Origin: Blastocatellia bacterium UBA7656
Lineage (GTDB): Bacteria > Acidobacteriota > Blastocatellia > UBA7656
Length of the DNA: 62,786 nucleotides
Direction: 5' to 3'
NCBI GenBank assembly: GCA_002483445.1
Contig: DLHY01000168.1
Coordinates: 1-62,786 of the forward strand
Both the position numbers and the translations under genes were made by a program. This document shows positions 1 through 7,228 of the stretch, one piece after another (the stretch's first letter is position 1; the number at the start of each line of letters is the position of its first letter). The notes under the pieces are model-generated. The model was not told where the DNA came from. It saw only the letters and a list, made by a program, of their open reading frames with translations, and searched no databases.

Positions 1-228
1 AGTGAGGCGTGGATTGAAACTTTGCGAGCCTCATCCAGTTTGTGAACTTTAATTGGTTCGCCTCGCTCTCGCAGTGAGGCGTGGATTGAAACTGCGGCTT
101 CTCCGCCCCTTTTCTCAGCTCTCCGAGTTCGCCTCGCTCTCGCAGTGAGGCGTGGATTGAAACAATCAGCTAATCAACGAGATTCCCATTGAAGTCAAGT
201 TCGCCTCGCTCTCGCAGTGAGGCGTGGA
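1..228 (+). CRISPR. CRISPR array, leader-distal end, 37-bp repeat
   Basis: A partial repeat (1-20), two complete 37-bp repeats (56-92 and 127-163) and a 3'-truncated repeat (199-228) are separated by three unique spacers at 21-55 (35 bp), 93-126 (34 bp) and 164-198 (35 bp). The repeat begins GTTCGCCTCGC, can form a CGCCTC/GAGGCG stem and ends GTGGATTGAAAC. That ending is typical of several type I families, including I-C and I-B. It sits at the right of each repeat, so the array reads on the plus strand and the leader and any cas genes would lie left of the window. Decay of the last repeat fits the trailer end. No cas gene is visible here, so the subtype is inferred from the repeat alone. Confidence 0.95.
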
Positions 229-257
229 AGCGTCCCCACGCACGTGGGGGTGAACCG
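229..257 (+). CRISPR. Solitary type I-E-like CRISPR repeat fused to the array end
   Basis: Directly after the truncated 37-bp repeat comes a 29-bp unit with a CCCCACG/CGTGGGG stem, a two-base loop and the 3' end GTGAACCG. That is the layout of 28-29-bp type I-E repeats, which carry a G/C-rich hairpin followed by (G/A)TGAACCG or (G/A)TAAACCG. It has the same orientation as the 37-bp repeats. No second copy follows within the next several hundred bases, so it looks like the terminal repeat of a lost I-E array. The join is exact, with no spacer between the two repeat types. Confidence 0.8.
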
Positions 258-410
258 ACTTCCTCTATGCCTGCCGCTGCATAACTCATTTCAGCTTTGC
301 AGGAAATTCATCTCCTCTGCCTGTATCAATCTGACGGGTCGTGTCATATAGTTTGATTTCGGAAACGACTAATAATTCGGACGCATAAGGACAATCTGTC
401 AGACGAGTTG

Positions 411-962
411 ATGAATAGCGCGGAACTGAGAGCGCAATTGGAAAAATACCACCGTGAGTCTTACGGCTGGGCGCTGATGTGCTGCGCGCGCAATCCAACG
501 GAGGCTGAAAACATTCTGCAAACCGTCTACCTCAAAGTCCTTGAGGGAAAGGCCCGGTTCGATGGACGAGCCGCCTTCAAGACCTGGCTCTTTTCAGTCA
601 TCAGACACACGGCCAGCGATCATCGCCGTCGCGAGATGCTCCGCAGGATAAGGTTGATTGGCCGCCAAGAAAATGCGACCCAACAGGTCAGCTTCGATGA
701 TGAGATTTACAGGTCTGAAATTCAATCCCTCTTTCAACAATCGCTCGCCGCTTTGCCCCGGCGACAGCGGGAGGTTTTGCAACTCGTCTTCTATCACGAT
801 CTCAGCCTTTCGGAAGCCGCTGAGGTGATGCGAGTGTCAACAGGTTCAGCCCGCACTCATTATGAGCGCGGCAAAAAACATCTTCGCCACTTGATACTGG
901 AATCGGGAGTCTTCGATGAATCAACGATCGGAAGAAGAAAAAATCAGGCGACTCTTCCATGA
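411..962 (+). CDS. ECF-type RNA polymerase sigma factor
   Basis: This 183-residue protein (ATG at 411; an in-frame TTG precedes it at 408) has the two-domain layout of extracytoplasmic-function sigma factors. Region 2 covers about residues 13-80 and includes the segment FKTWLFSVIRHTASDHRR, which would contact the -10 element. Region 4 covers about residues 117-165, with LPRRQREVLQLVFYHDLSL followed by a helix-turn-helix that would bind the -35 element. The length is normal for the family. Its 3' end overlaps the next gene by 47 bases, the usual arrangement of a sigma factor and its membrane anti-sigma partner. The signal it responds to is not evident, but the Spy-like third gene points to envelope stress. 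Confidence 0.9.
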   Translation: MNSAELRAQLEKYHRESYGWALMCCARNPTEAENILQTVYLKVLEGKARFDGRAAFKTWLFSVIRHTASDHRRREMLRRIRLIGRQENATQQVSFDDEIYRSEIQSLFQQSLAALPRRQREVLQLVFYHDLSLSEAAEVMRVSTGSARTHYERGKKHLRHLILESGVFDESTIGRRKNQATLP

Positions 963-1425
963 ACTGCGAGAGGAAGATGATCAGTGCGCGCCTTCTTTCT
1001 CAAGCATTCTGGAAGCACGTTTATCGAAAACCGGATCGGCCAAACCCGGACGTTTCATCTGGCGAGCGGCGATGGCGACGGCTTCGATTATTTTAATCGT
1101 CGGTCTCGCGCTGCTCCTGAGACAATATTCCTCGCGACAGAATACCTATCCTGCTCCGACGGATGAATCAATCGCTCGCGCGCCTTATCTCAATAAGGCG
1201 CGGCCTGCTCCGCAAATAAACCCTGTCGGGAATGAGCCTCAAAAACCCGTTCGCAGAAAAGCGCGGCCCGCGCAATTCCGCGAGACATCAAGGCTCATCT
1301 CCCGGTGGCAGTCGCCCACGGATTTTCTGCTCAGGACTCCCGGCGCGGAGTTGCTCAAAAACGTCCCGCGAATCACTGATTCGGCAGTCAACCTCAAATC
1401 GATCCCGACTGCCGAAAAAAATTGA
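916..1425 (+). CDS. Putative membrane anti-sigma factor
   Basis: A 169-residue single-pass membrane protein. Residues 1-48 are charged and probably cytoplasmic, residues about 49-68 form one hydrophobic segment (AMATASIILIVGLALLL), and the rest is a basic, Pro-rich, probably periplasmic tail. It starts inside the sigma gene, so the two are probably translationally coupled. The zinc-binding HxxxCxxC motif of ZAS anti-sigma factors is absent, and only one cysteine lies near the N-terminus. The assignment therefore rests on position and topology, not on recognised homology. It could instead be an unrelated membrane partner of the sigma factor. Confidence 0.6.
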   Translation: MNQRSEEEKIRRLFHELREEDDQCAPSFSSILEARLSKTGSAKPGRFIWRAAMATASIILIVGLALLLRQYSSRQNTYPAPTDESIARAPYLNKARPAPQINPVGNEPQKPVRRKARPAQFRETSRLISRWQSPTDFLLRTPGAELLKNVPRITDSAVNLKSIPTAEKN

Positions 1426-1437
1426 AACGGAGATATT

Positions 1438-1869
1438 ATGAAACTGAAAATTTTTGCTCTTTGCCTGTTGCTCCCCGCCTGCCAGTCGATTCATGCGCAG
1501 CAGAAACCTCACGATCCGATTGGCGAAAGTTTCTTTCCGCCTGAACTGGTGATGCAGCATCAGCAGGCCATAGGGCTGACCGACGAGCAGAAGGAATTCT
1601 TCAAAGCGGAGTTGCGAAAGGCGCAATTGAAATTCACAGAGTTGCAGTGGCAGCTACAGGACGAAGTTGAAAAAATGGTCGCGCTCGTCAAAAACGACCA
1701 GGTCGATGAGCAACAAACACTTGCTCAACTCGACAGGGTTCTCTCGGTCGAACGCGAAATCAAACGGCTTCAATTCATGCTCGTCATTCAGATCAGAAAC
1801 AAACTGACCGTCGAGCAGCGCGCCCGACTCACGGAGTTAAGGCAGAATGAAAAAGGAAAAAGTGAATGA
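1438..1869 (+). CDS. Spy/CpxP-like periplasmic protein
   Basis: A 143-residue exported protein with an N-terminal signal sequence. The stretch LLPAC could act as a lipobox, or signal peptidase I could cut after SIHA. The mature part is almost all amphipathic helix and has two LTxEQ-type motifs (IGLTDEQKEFF and KLTVEQRARLTEL), the hallmark of the Spy/CpxP/zinc-resistance family. Family members bind unfolded proteins or metal in the periplasm. It lies 12 bases after the anti-sigma gene with its own GGAGA ribosome site, so it is the third gene of the operon. It may be an output gene or an accessory sensor, as CpxP is for Cpx. Confidence 0.75.
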   Translation: MKLKIFALCLLLPACQSIHAQQKPHDPIGESFFPPELVMQHQQAIGLTDEQKEFFKAELRKAQLKFTELQWQLQDEVEKMVALVKNDQVDEQQTLAQLDRVLSVEREIKRLQFMLVIQIRNKLTVEQRARLTELRQNEKGKSE

Positions 1870-2037
1870 GATATCGCGCGCAGAGGCAACAGCGCAGGCT
1901 CGGAATTTTTGCCTTATCTTCTCCTAGGGAAGCAGAAGGACATATCATCCCATTTATCTCAAGCCCGATTTGGGGCGCTGTGACAAGCGATGCTGGTGGT
2001 GAAATCGGTCAGCCTGAAGATGCGCTGCGCAATGTCG

Positions 2038-2112
2038 GACAAGCTGCCAGATTGTCGTTGTTTCCCGCCGCCGAGGCTTTTCGCGCTCCACGACAAGCTG
2101 GCAGCTTGTCGG
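2038..2112. repeat. Pair of short palindromes (ACAAGCTGnCAGcTTGT type)
   Basis: Two related imperfect palindromes lie at 2038-2056 and 2091-2112, and together they form a larger inverted repeat. They sit in the 270-base gap between the Spy-like gene and the end of citrate synthase. Related hairpins occur at 41926-41944, 53191-53209, 57862-57880, 61161-61179 and 61207-61227, always outside genes. A role in transcription termination for the flanking convergent genes is possible, but there is no clear T-tract. Confidence 0.6.
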
Positions 2113-2138
2113 ACACTTTCCACATTCGACATGGGATT

Positions 2139-3284
2139 TTATTTCGTTCCTCTTCTCTTATCTATCGGCGCATACTTCAAACCGCGCGGGCCGGTGTATT
2201 CGGCTCGCGGGCGAATCAAGCGATTGTTGTCGTATTGTTCCAGCACGTGAGCCGTCCAGCCTGAAATTCGACTGCACGCGAATATAGGCGTGAACAGGTC
2301 TGTCTCGATGCCGAGCGCGTAATAAGTCGAAGCCGAATAGAAATCGACATTCGGATCGAGTCCCTTCTCGCGCTTCATCACTTCTTCCATGCGAACGGAC
2401 ATCTCATACCATTTCTTCTCGCCCGTTCGTTCTCCCAGCTTGCGGGACATCTCGCGCAGATGAGTCGCTCGCGGGTCTTCGGTTCTGTAAACCCTGTGGC
2501 CGAATCCCATGATCTTTTTCTTTTTGGCCAGCGCATCCTTCACCCAAGCCTCGACTCCCTCGACGCTGTCGATCTCCACGAGATTTTTGATCACTCCTTC
2601 GTTGGCTCCGCCATGCAGCGGCCCTTTGAGCGTGCCTATGGCAGAAACTATCGCCGAGTACATATCCGAAAGCGTCGCGGCGGTGATTCGCGCGGCGAAC
2701 GTCGAAGCGTTTAGTTCATGATCGGCGTGGAGTATGAAGGCGACATCCATAGTTCGGGTGGCCACCTCATCAGGCGCGTCGCCCCGGAGCGTGTACAAAA
2801 AATTGCCCGCCATGGAAAGGTCTCTTCTCGGTTCTACCGCGTCGAGTCCTTTCCTCACTCGCTCGAATGTGGTCAAGATGGTCGGGAATTTCGCAGTAAG
2901 TCTTACGGCCCGCCTGACGTTCGCTTCGCGTGACATATCCGCGCCGTCCGGGTCGTAGAAGGCAAGCGCCGACACAACGGTGCGAAGCATGTCCATGGAA
3001 TTTGCCGCAGCGGGAATGTATTTGATCAGTTGTTTGATTTCGGCAGGAAGACCGGCTTCGCTGTTGAGTTGCTCTTTGATCTCGTCAAGCTCATCGCGCG
3101 CGGGCAGGCGTCCGTTCCACAGCAGAAATACGATTTCTTCGAAAGTTGCGTGCGCTGCGAGGTCGTGGATGTCATAGCCGTAGTAAATGAGTCGTCCCTC
3201 GACTCCGTTCACATCGCTGATGCGGGACTGGGCGGCAACCACGCCTTCGAGACCGGCTTTGGCAACATTGGCTTCACCTGACAT
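2139..3284 (-). CDS. gltA: Citrate synthase
   Basis: Condenses oxaloacetate and acetyl-CoA to citrate, the entry step of the TCA cycle. The 381-residue length fits the short citrate/2-methylcitrate synthase form. Landmark motifs are HADHELNAST (His186, His189), GPLHGGANE (catalytic His224), MGFGHRVYR (catalytic His263) and NVDFYSA (catalytic Asp314). The start is preceded by a purine-rich GAGGAGAGAG site. It is monocistronic on the minus strand, with an inverted repeat upstream. A 2-methylcitrate synthase role cannot be ruled out from sequence, but no other prp genes are nearby. Confidence 0.95.
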   Translation of the reverse strand: MSGEANVAKAGLEGVVAAQSRISDVNGVEGRLIYYGYDIHDLAAHATFEEIVFLLWNGRLPARDELDEIKEQLNSEAGLPAEIKQLIKYIPAAANSMDMLRTVVSALAFYDPDGADMSREANVRRAVRLTAKFPTILTTFERVRKGLDAVEPRRDLSMAGNFLYTLRGDAPDEVATRTMDVAFILHADHELNASTFAARITAATLSDMYSAIVSAIGTLKGPLHGGANEGVIKNLVEIDSVEGVEAWVKDALAKKKKIMGFGHRVYRTEDPRATHLREMSRKLGERTGEKKWYEMSVRMEEVMKREKGLDPNVDFYSASTYYALGIETDLFTPIFACSRISGWTAHVLEQYDNNRLIRPRAEYTGPRGLKYAPIDKRRGTK

Positions 3285-3383
3285 TGTTTCTCTCTCCTCG
3301 GATGGACTTGGAAGACGAGCTTAAATTTAAGAATAGGCAAAGCGATGGGGCGTGTCAATTCTGAGAGTCCTTCGAACGCGAAA

Positions 3384-3441
3384 TGCGGGATGTGGAATGC
3401 GGAGTTGTATTCCGCACTCCGAATTCCGCATTCCACATTCG
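3384..3441. repeat. Inverted repeat between gltA and the 405-aa gene
   Basis: Arms at 3386-3403 (GGGATGTGGAATGCGGAG) and 3424-3441 (TTCCGCATTCCACATTCG) are nearly complementary, and the loop carries further TTCCGCA copies. The hairpin lies directly downstream of the 405-aa gene and upstream of gltA, both on the minus strand. It could act as a terminator-like or REP-like element. There is no T-run. Confidence 0.6.
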
Positions 3442-3447
3442 ACAGGC

Positions 3448-4665
3448 TCACTGTGAAAACTGAAGCGAGAACGGCTGGCCGTCCAGTCGGCCTTCCCCAT
3501 AGACGCTGCTGATGGAATTCCTCGATCCCAGATCGACTGTAAGGAATCCGTCTGCGTTGGCATTGTCCGCTCTCACAAGCCTTATCCTCAGAGAATAAGC
3601 GTCGCGGCGCTCCAGACGGCCTGAAAGCGTCATGCGGTTTGCGCCGAAAAATGAAATCGTGACATCAACCTCGCGTCCGGCTCTGCTTGTCACTGAAACG
3701 CTGGTGATGTTTTGATTCCTTCGCCTTTCCACCGTCAACAGTCCTCTGCCCCGCTGAAAGAGATTGAGGTCCGAGTCCGATCCGTCATATCGGTCGTCGT
3801 CATCGGCATTGGAGTCCGCAATCCGCTCGAACTGAAATCCGGAAGAGCCGTAGAGATTGCGATCCCAGCTTACGGTCGTCAATTCCTTTCGATCCCTGTC
3901 AGCAAAATAAAAAATGAAACGGGTATCTCCCCTCTGTCGGTCGTCCCAGGTCGTCAGGTTGACTTCCAGCCTTCGCCCGACCTCACGCCACGTTCCGGTG
4001 TGAATGACTTTTCGCCTGCGTTGAACCTCCCTCAACACGAGTCCGAAAAAGCTCACGGAGTCGCGGCGAATCTGCGGCTCAGTGCCTCGATAGCGCGTGG
4101 AGAGTTGCGCGCTGCCGTCTTCCTGAATTCTGAGAACCCAGATTATGCGATAATCATCGCCTCGCCATCGACTGTAGGCCGAAGTCCTGTAGGCTCCCGT
4201 GTATTCGCTCCTGCGTGAGTCGGGCCGCCAGTCGGGACGTGAAGGCGAAGAATCGCCCGACACGAAAGAGATAGAGAAACTCTGCCTGCGGGTCTCGCCG
4301 GTTATTTCTATTCTCTCGAATCCGCCGCCGCGCGAGAGCCTCACTGTGCCTCGTCCTCTCGCGCCGTCGCGCCCTAAGCCGTCTGTGATTTCGACCTCGA
4401 CATCATAGCCGCGCCATCCGAACCAGCGTCCCGTGAAGACCCAGGGCGTGATGCTCAACACTCGAATTTCGAACTCGCCGTTGCGCCTGAGGTCTACCGT
4501 CGCGCGGGTGATCTGCTCGTCTCTTTGCCCCTGAATCCTCAAGGTGCCGCGCCCCTGCTCGGTCGCCGACCAGTCATCAAATTGACGCTGCGCGCTCGCC
4601 TCACGCGCCGAAAGCGTCGTAAGAACCAGAATGCTTAAAACGAATGCAATTTTTTTCATCATCAA
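3448..4665 (-). CDS. Exported Arg-rich beta-rich protein of unknown function
   Basis: I do not recognise this 405-residue protein. It begins with a clear signal peptide (MMMKKIAFVLSILVLTTLS, cleavage near EASAQ). The mature chain is rich in Arg, Asp and aromatic residues and reads as repeated short beta strands. At least two related modules are visible: one near residues 40-135 (GRGTLRIQGQRDEQITRATV, then RNGEFEIRVLS) and one near residues 305-400 (GRGLLTVERRRNQNITSVSV, then RAGREVDVTISF). These suggest an internal duplication of a beta domain flanking a central region that includes a DADDDDRYDGSDSD stretch. It is probably periplasmic or surface-exposed. No operon partner is obvious. Confidence 0.7.
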   Translation of the reverse strand: MMMKKIAFVLSILVLTTLSAREASAQRQFDDWSATEQGRGTLRIQGQRDEQITRATVDLRRNGEFEIRVLSITPWVFTGRWFGWRGYDVEVEITDGLGRDGARGRGTVRLSRGGGFERIEITGETRRQSFSISFVSGDSSPSRPDWRPDSRRSEYTGAYRTSAYSRWRGDDYRIIWVLRIQEDGSAQLSTRYRGTEPQIRRDSVSFFGLVLREVQRRRKVIHTGTWREVGRRLEVNLTTWDDRQRGDTRFIFYFADRDRKELTTVSWDRNLYGSSGFQFERIADSNADDDDRYDGSDSDLNLFQRGRGLLTVERRRNQNITSVSVTSRAGREVDVTISFFGANRMTLSGRLERRDAYSLRIRLVRADNANADGFLTVDLGSRNSISSVYGEGRLDGQPFSLQFSQ

Positions 4666-4679
4666 TTCTCCCCGAAATC

Positions 4680-4829
4680 CAGTTTTCAGTTTTCAGTTTT
4701 CAGTTTTCAGCCTTCGTCGTTTCCGCGCAAGTTGGTCGATCTCGTAAAAGATTCCTCCGAAAACAGAAATCAGTGGTCAGAACAAAACAACTGAAAACTG
4801 AAAACTGAAAACTGAAAACTGAAAACTGA
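4680..4829. repeat. MITE-like element with inverted heptamer arrays (TTTTCAG)
   Basis: The left end is about four tandem copies of CAGTTTT (4680-4710). The right end is five to six copies of the complement CTGAAAA (4791-4829). Between them is a unique core of about 80 bases. The reverse complement of that core resembles the core of a second element at 35552-35690: both read TTGTTTT, then a short variable stretch, then TTTCGGAGGA(A/G)TC. The element fills the gap between two minus-strand genes. Confidence 0.85.
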
Positions 4830-4831
4830 TT

Positions 4832-5629
4832 CTATGGCATTATCACTTCCACTTCGATGCCGCGGCGCGCTTCCGTGAGGCGGGCGGCCTGCTGTCGCTG
4901 AACGGCCAGTTCCAGAAATCCGGCGCTGCCGAAATAAGCGAACAGTTCCTGGCTTCCGCCTTCAGCAAAATGAGTCAGAACGCGTGTGGCTTCGTGCTTG
5001 CCGACCCTGATGCGCGCGCCCGCGCGTATCATATCATCGGTAAGCTCCGCGCTCGTGATATTCGTTATGATGTTGCCGAAGCGGTCTATGTGAATGACCG
5101 CCCCGCGAATGCCCCTGCCGACGGATGTCGGCGTGGGAGTGTTGAATTTGACGGGATCGGCGATCTCCTCGCCCATGCGATTCCAATCGATCAGCTTGGC
5201 GACATAAGCGGCGGCGGGCGCGAAGATGTCGCGTCCGTGAAATGTATTCGAAACGGGCGCGCGGAAATAATGCTCAACCGAAAGATGGACTATGCGGCTC
5301 ACGTGTTCGCGCTGATAGATGTAGCTGAAAATTCCGTTATCCGGGCCTACGAAATTGTAATCGCCCGCTGAAACCACTATGGGACGGCGGGCAGACCCGA
5401 CGCCCGGATCGACGACGGCGACGTGCGTCGTGAGCTTTGGAAAATCCTTGTAGCAGCACAGCAGAGTGAAAGCTGCCGAGAAAATATCATGCGGCGGGAC
5501 GTGATGAGTGATGTCGACTATCTCGACATTGGGGTTGATCGAATAGATCGCGCCCTTCATCGCAGGCACGAAGTAATCGGCCTCTCCGAAATCCGTCGTC
5601 AGCGTGATTATAGGTCTTCTTTCAGCCAT
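4832..5629 (-). CDS. SAM hydroxide adenosyltransferase (DUF62 family)
   Basis: A member of the family that attacks S-adenosylmethionine with water or hydroxide to give adenosine and methionine, related to SAM-dependent fluorinases and chlorinases. I chose the start at 5629 (MAERRPIITLTTDFG, 265 residues), although the frame stays open upstream, because the family begins with this strand. Visible family features are LTTDFGEADYFVPAMKG, the VAVVDPGVGSARRPIVV stretch, the GPDNG motif and a C-terminal beta domain (HIDRFGNIITNI). The start lies inside the end of the upstream Nudix gene (8-base overlap), so the two are co-translated. The pairing fits housecleaning of nucleotide-type metabolites. Confidence 0.85.
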   Translation of the reverse strand: MAERRPIITLTTDFGEADYFVPAMKGAIYSINPNVEIVDITHHVPPHDIFSAAFTLLCCYKDFPKLTTHVAVVDPGVGSARRPIVVSAGDYNFVGPDNGIFSYIYQREHVSRIVHLSVEHYFRAPVSNTFHGRDIFAPAAAYVAKLIDWNRMGEEIADPVKFNTPTPTSVGRGIRGAVIHIDRFGNIITNITSAELTDDMIRAGARIRVGKHEATRVLTHFAEGGSQELFAYFGSAGFLELAVQRQQAARLTEARRGIEVEVIMP

Positions 5630-6059
5630 CTTTTTCTCCAAGCGCGCGTCGCAGAATCTCGCGATCATCCTTGTAGCTGAGTTTCTCCTCAGCGTCACGA
5701 GCGTCGAACCACCGAGCCTCGTCAACTTCCGCTCCGTCTGTTGTGATCTGACCTGAGAATTCTTCCATAATGAAATAGTGAACGGCTTTGGGTCTGAGGT
5801 TGCCTTTAGCGGTTCGATAATGATAGCGCGCAATTAGCAATTTGCCGAGTATGCGACATCGGAGACCAGTCTCTTCCTCGACTTCCCTGAGCGCGGCGTC
5901 TTCAACCGTCTCGCCTTCCTTCACTCCGCCTTTGGGAAATGACCAGTCGAGATATCTGGGACGATGCACGAGCAGAACGAGTTTGCTGCCGTCATCTTCA
6001 AAACGAATGATGACGCCGCCTGCCGCGAGCTTTTCGTCTCGCTCCCGCCTTTCACTCAT
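5622..6059 (-). CDS. Nudix hydrolase
   Basis: A 145-residue pyrophosphohydrolase with a perfect Nudix box, GGVKEGETVEDAALREVEEETGL over about residues 42-64 (key residues G, E, then REVEEETG). The segment before it, VHRPRYLDWSFPKG, resembles Ap4A/Ap6A and diphosphoinositol-type Nudix enzymes that hydrolyse dinucleoside polyphosphates. The exact substrate cannot be read from sequence. It is the first gene of a two-gene minus-strand unit and overlaps the SAM hydroxide adenosyltransferase start. Confidence 0.85.
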   Translation of the reverse strand: MSERRERDEKLAAGGVIIRFEDDGSKLVLLVHRPRYLDWSFPKGGVKEGETVEDAALREVEEETGLRCRILGKLLIARYHYRTAKGNLRPKAVHYFIMEEFSGQITTDGAEVDEARWFDARDAEEKLSYKDDREILRRALGEKDG

Positions 6060-6149
6060 AATTGCGAAGGTATCAAAGGGAGTCTTTAGAGTCCAGAGAG
6101 TCTTGAGAGTCTTGAGTCAGGAAGAGGTGTTGATTAGGGCCACTTGGTT

Positions 6150-6262
6150 TTCCGAGATGAAACAGGAATAGGACGCGGATTGACGCAGATGAAGGCGGAT
6201 TTAAGCTGATCTGCGCCTATCCGCTCTTATCCGTTTGATCCGCGTCCTATTTCCGAAAATTA
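6150..6262. repeat. Palindromic MITE-like element
   Basis: Arms AATAGGACGCGGAT (6167-6180) and ATCCGCGTCCTATT (6238-6251) are exactly complementary. Looser complementarity extends outward to GGGCC/TGCCCC and inward through GACGCAGAT and ATCTGCG. The whole unit could fold into one long hairpin. Just left of it, 6077-6120 holds an imperfect 9-bp tandem repeat of the GAGTCTTGA type. The region has no gene. Confidence 0.75.
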
Positions 6263-6337
6263 AATTGCCCCAGGTGTTGAATGGCTTGATGGATTGTGAG
6301 CGTTGATTATTGAAGAACGAGAAATGTTCGCCTCCGA

Positions 6338-6805
6338 TCACACTGCGCGGCGCTTCCTATGCTTGGTCTGGTGCCGCAGACTGGCTTCCTCAATAGAATG
6401 AGTCTCCGTAAGTTTGGTGTCGTTCTTGGCCATCGCAACCAGCTTTTGGTAATGCTTGTGAAGTACCTCAATCTCGTCTTCGGTAAGGTCCTCGACATCG
6501 ATCAGCCGATTACTGGCTCCCTCCATCGCGGCGACAATCTCGTTGAGCTTCAGATGTATCGCCAGCGCATCCTTGTTCTGCGTTCGTTGAATCAGAAATA
6601 CCATCAGAAAGGTGACAATGGTCGTACCCGTGTTTATCACCAGTTGCCAGGTGTCCGAAAAGTGGAACAGTGGCCCGGAGATTCCCCAGACGATGAGTAC
6701 ACCCAGAGCGATGACGAACGCCCCGGAGGTTCCGGTGGCTTTCGTAGCTTTAAGTGAAAACCGCTCGAGCATTAAACCCAGGCCCGCCTTTTTCTTGCGA
6801 CCCAT
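6338..6805 (-). CDS. Low-affinity iron permease family protein
   Basis: A 155-residue membrane protein from the ATG at 6805 (MGRKKKAGLG), which has a GGGAAGG ribosome site; the longer reading frame has none. Two hydrophobic helices (GAFVIALGVLIVWGISGPLF and VINTGTTIVTFLMVFLIQ) are followed by the conserved RTQNKDALAIHLKLNEIVAA motif of the low-affinity iron permease family (PF04120). A cytoplasmic acidic tail ends in a basic cluster. The family name comes from yeast Fet4 similarity, and real transport activity in bacteria is uncertain. It is the last gene of a minus-strand run of stress-type genes. Confidence 0.8.
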   Translation of the reverse strand: MGRKKKAGLGLMLERFSLKATKATGTSGAFVIALGVLIVWGISGPLFHFSDTWQLVINTGTTIVTFLMVFLIQRTQNKDALAIHLKLNEIVAAMEGASNRLIDVEDLTEDEIEVLHKHYQKLVAMAKNDTKLTETHSIEEASLRHQTKHRKRRAV

Positions 6806-7015
6806 AGTTAAACCTTCCCTTTCCGGTAATAGAATAAAGTCTCCGATCCAGTGTCCCAAATAATGCCTGGCAGCATTGCTCAATCATTTCTGCTGATACC
6901 GTCGCAATGGGAGTATCCAGGAGATGTAGACAATGCGAGGGGAAGGTTGGTGACGCCGTGAACCATTCGCAATGAAGGGTAATGGTTCTCTGGTCTGTGG
7001 ATTGTCGTTTTATTT

Positions 7016-7189
7016 TCAGGATGTCGGATCCTTTTGTCGAGTCGCCGTCACGCCGTGTATGATCGCCAGCCCAATCATACAGACAATGCCTACCCCGATC
7101 CATTTTGGAGGCACGTGCAGCAAGTTGGCGCCAATCGCCAGGCCGACAATCAAGATGACGTAGCCGACTATGTAAATTCCAAATGACAT
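7016..7189 (-). CDS. 57-residue two-helix membrane protein
   Basis: This small gene starts at ATG 7189 after a strong AAGGAGG site and encodes a 57-residue protein. It starts MSFGIYIVGYVILIVGLAIG, continues with LLHVPPKWIGVG, then a second helix (IVCMIGLAIIHGV), and ends TATRQKDPTS. Two transmembrane helices joined by a short Pro/Trp loop are evident. It follows the 193-residue membrane gene by about 40 bases and is probably co-transcribed with it. I do not recognise a named family. The good ribosome site and coherent topology argue that it is real. Confidence 0.75.
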   Translation of the reverse strand: MSFGIYIVGYVILIVGLAIGANLLHVPPKWIGVGIVCMIGLAIIHGVTATRQKDPTS

Positions 7190-7228
7190 TGTTGGCCCTC
7201 CTTAATTGTGTCCAGTAATCTGCCTGCT

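Noticed and set aside
1..407. cas genes or leader next to the CRISPR array
   Set aside because: The repeat orientation places the leader to the left of the window, and the right side holds only the sigma operon. No cas-like frame is present.
1866..2264. 132-residue open frame after the Spy-like gene
   Set aside because: It runs through palindromic repeats and into the end of citrate synthase in antisense. It has no coherent protein features.
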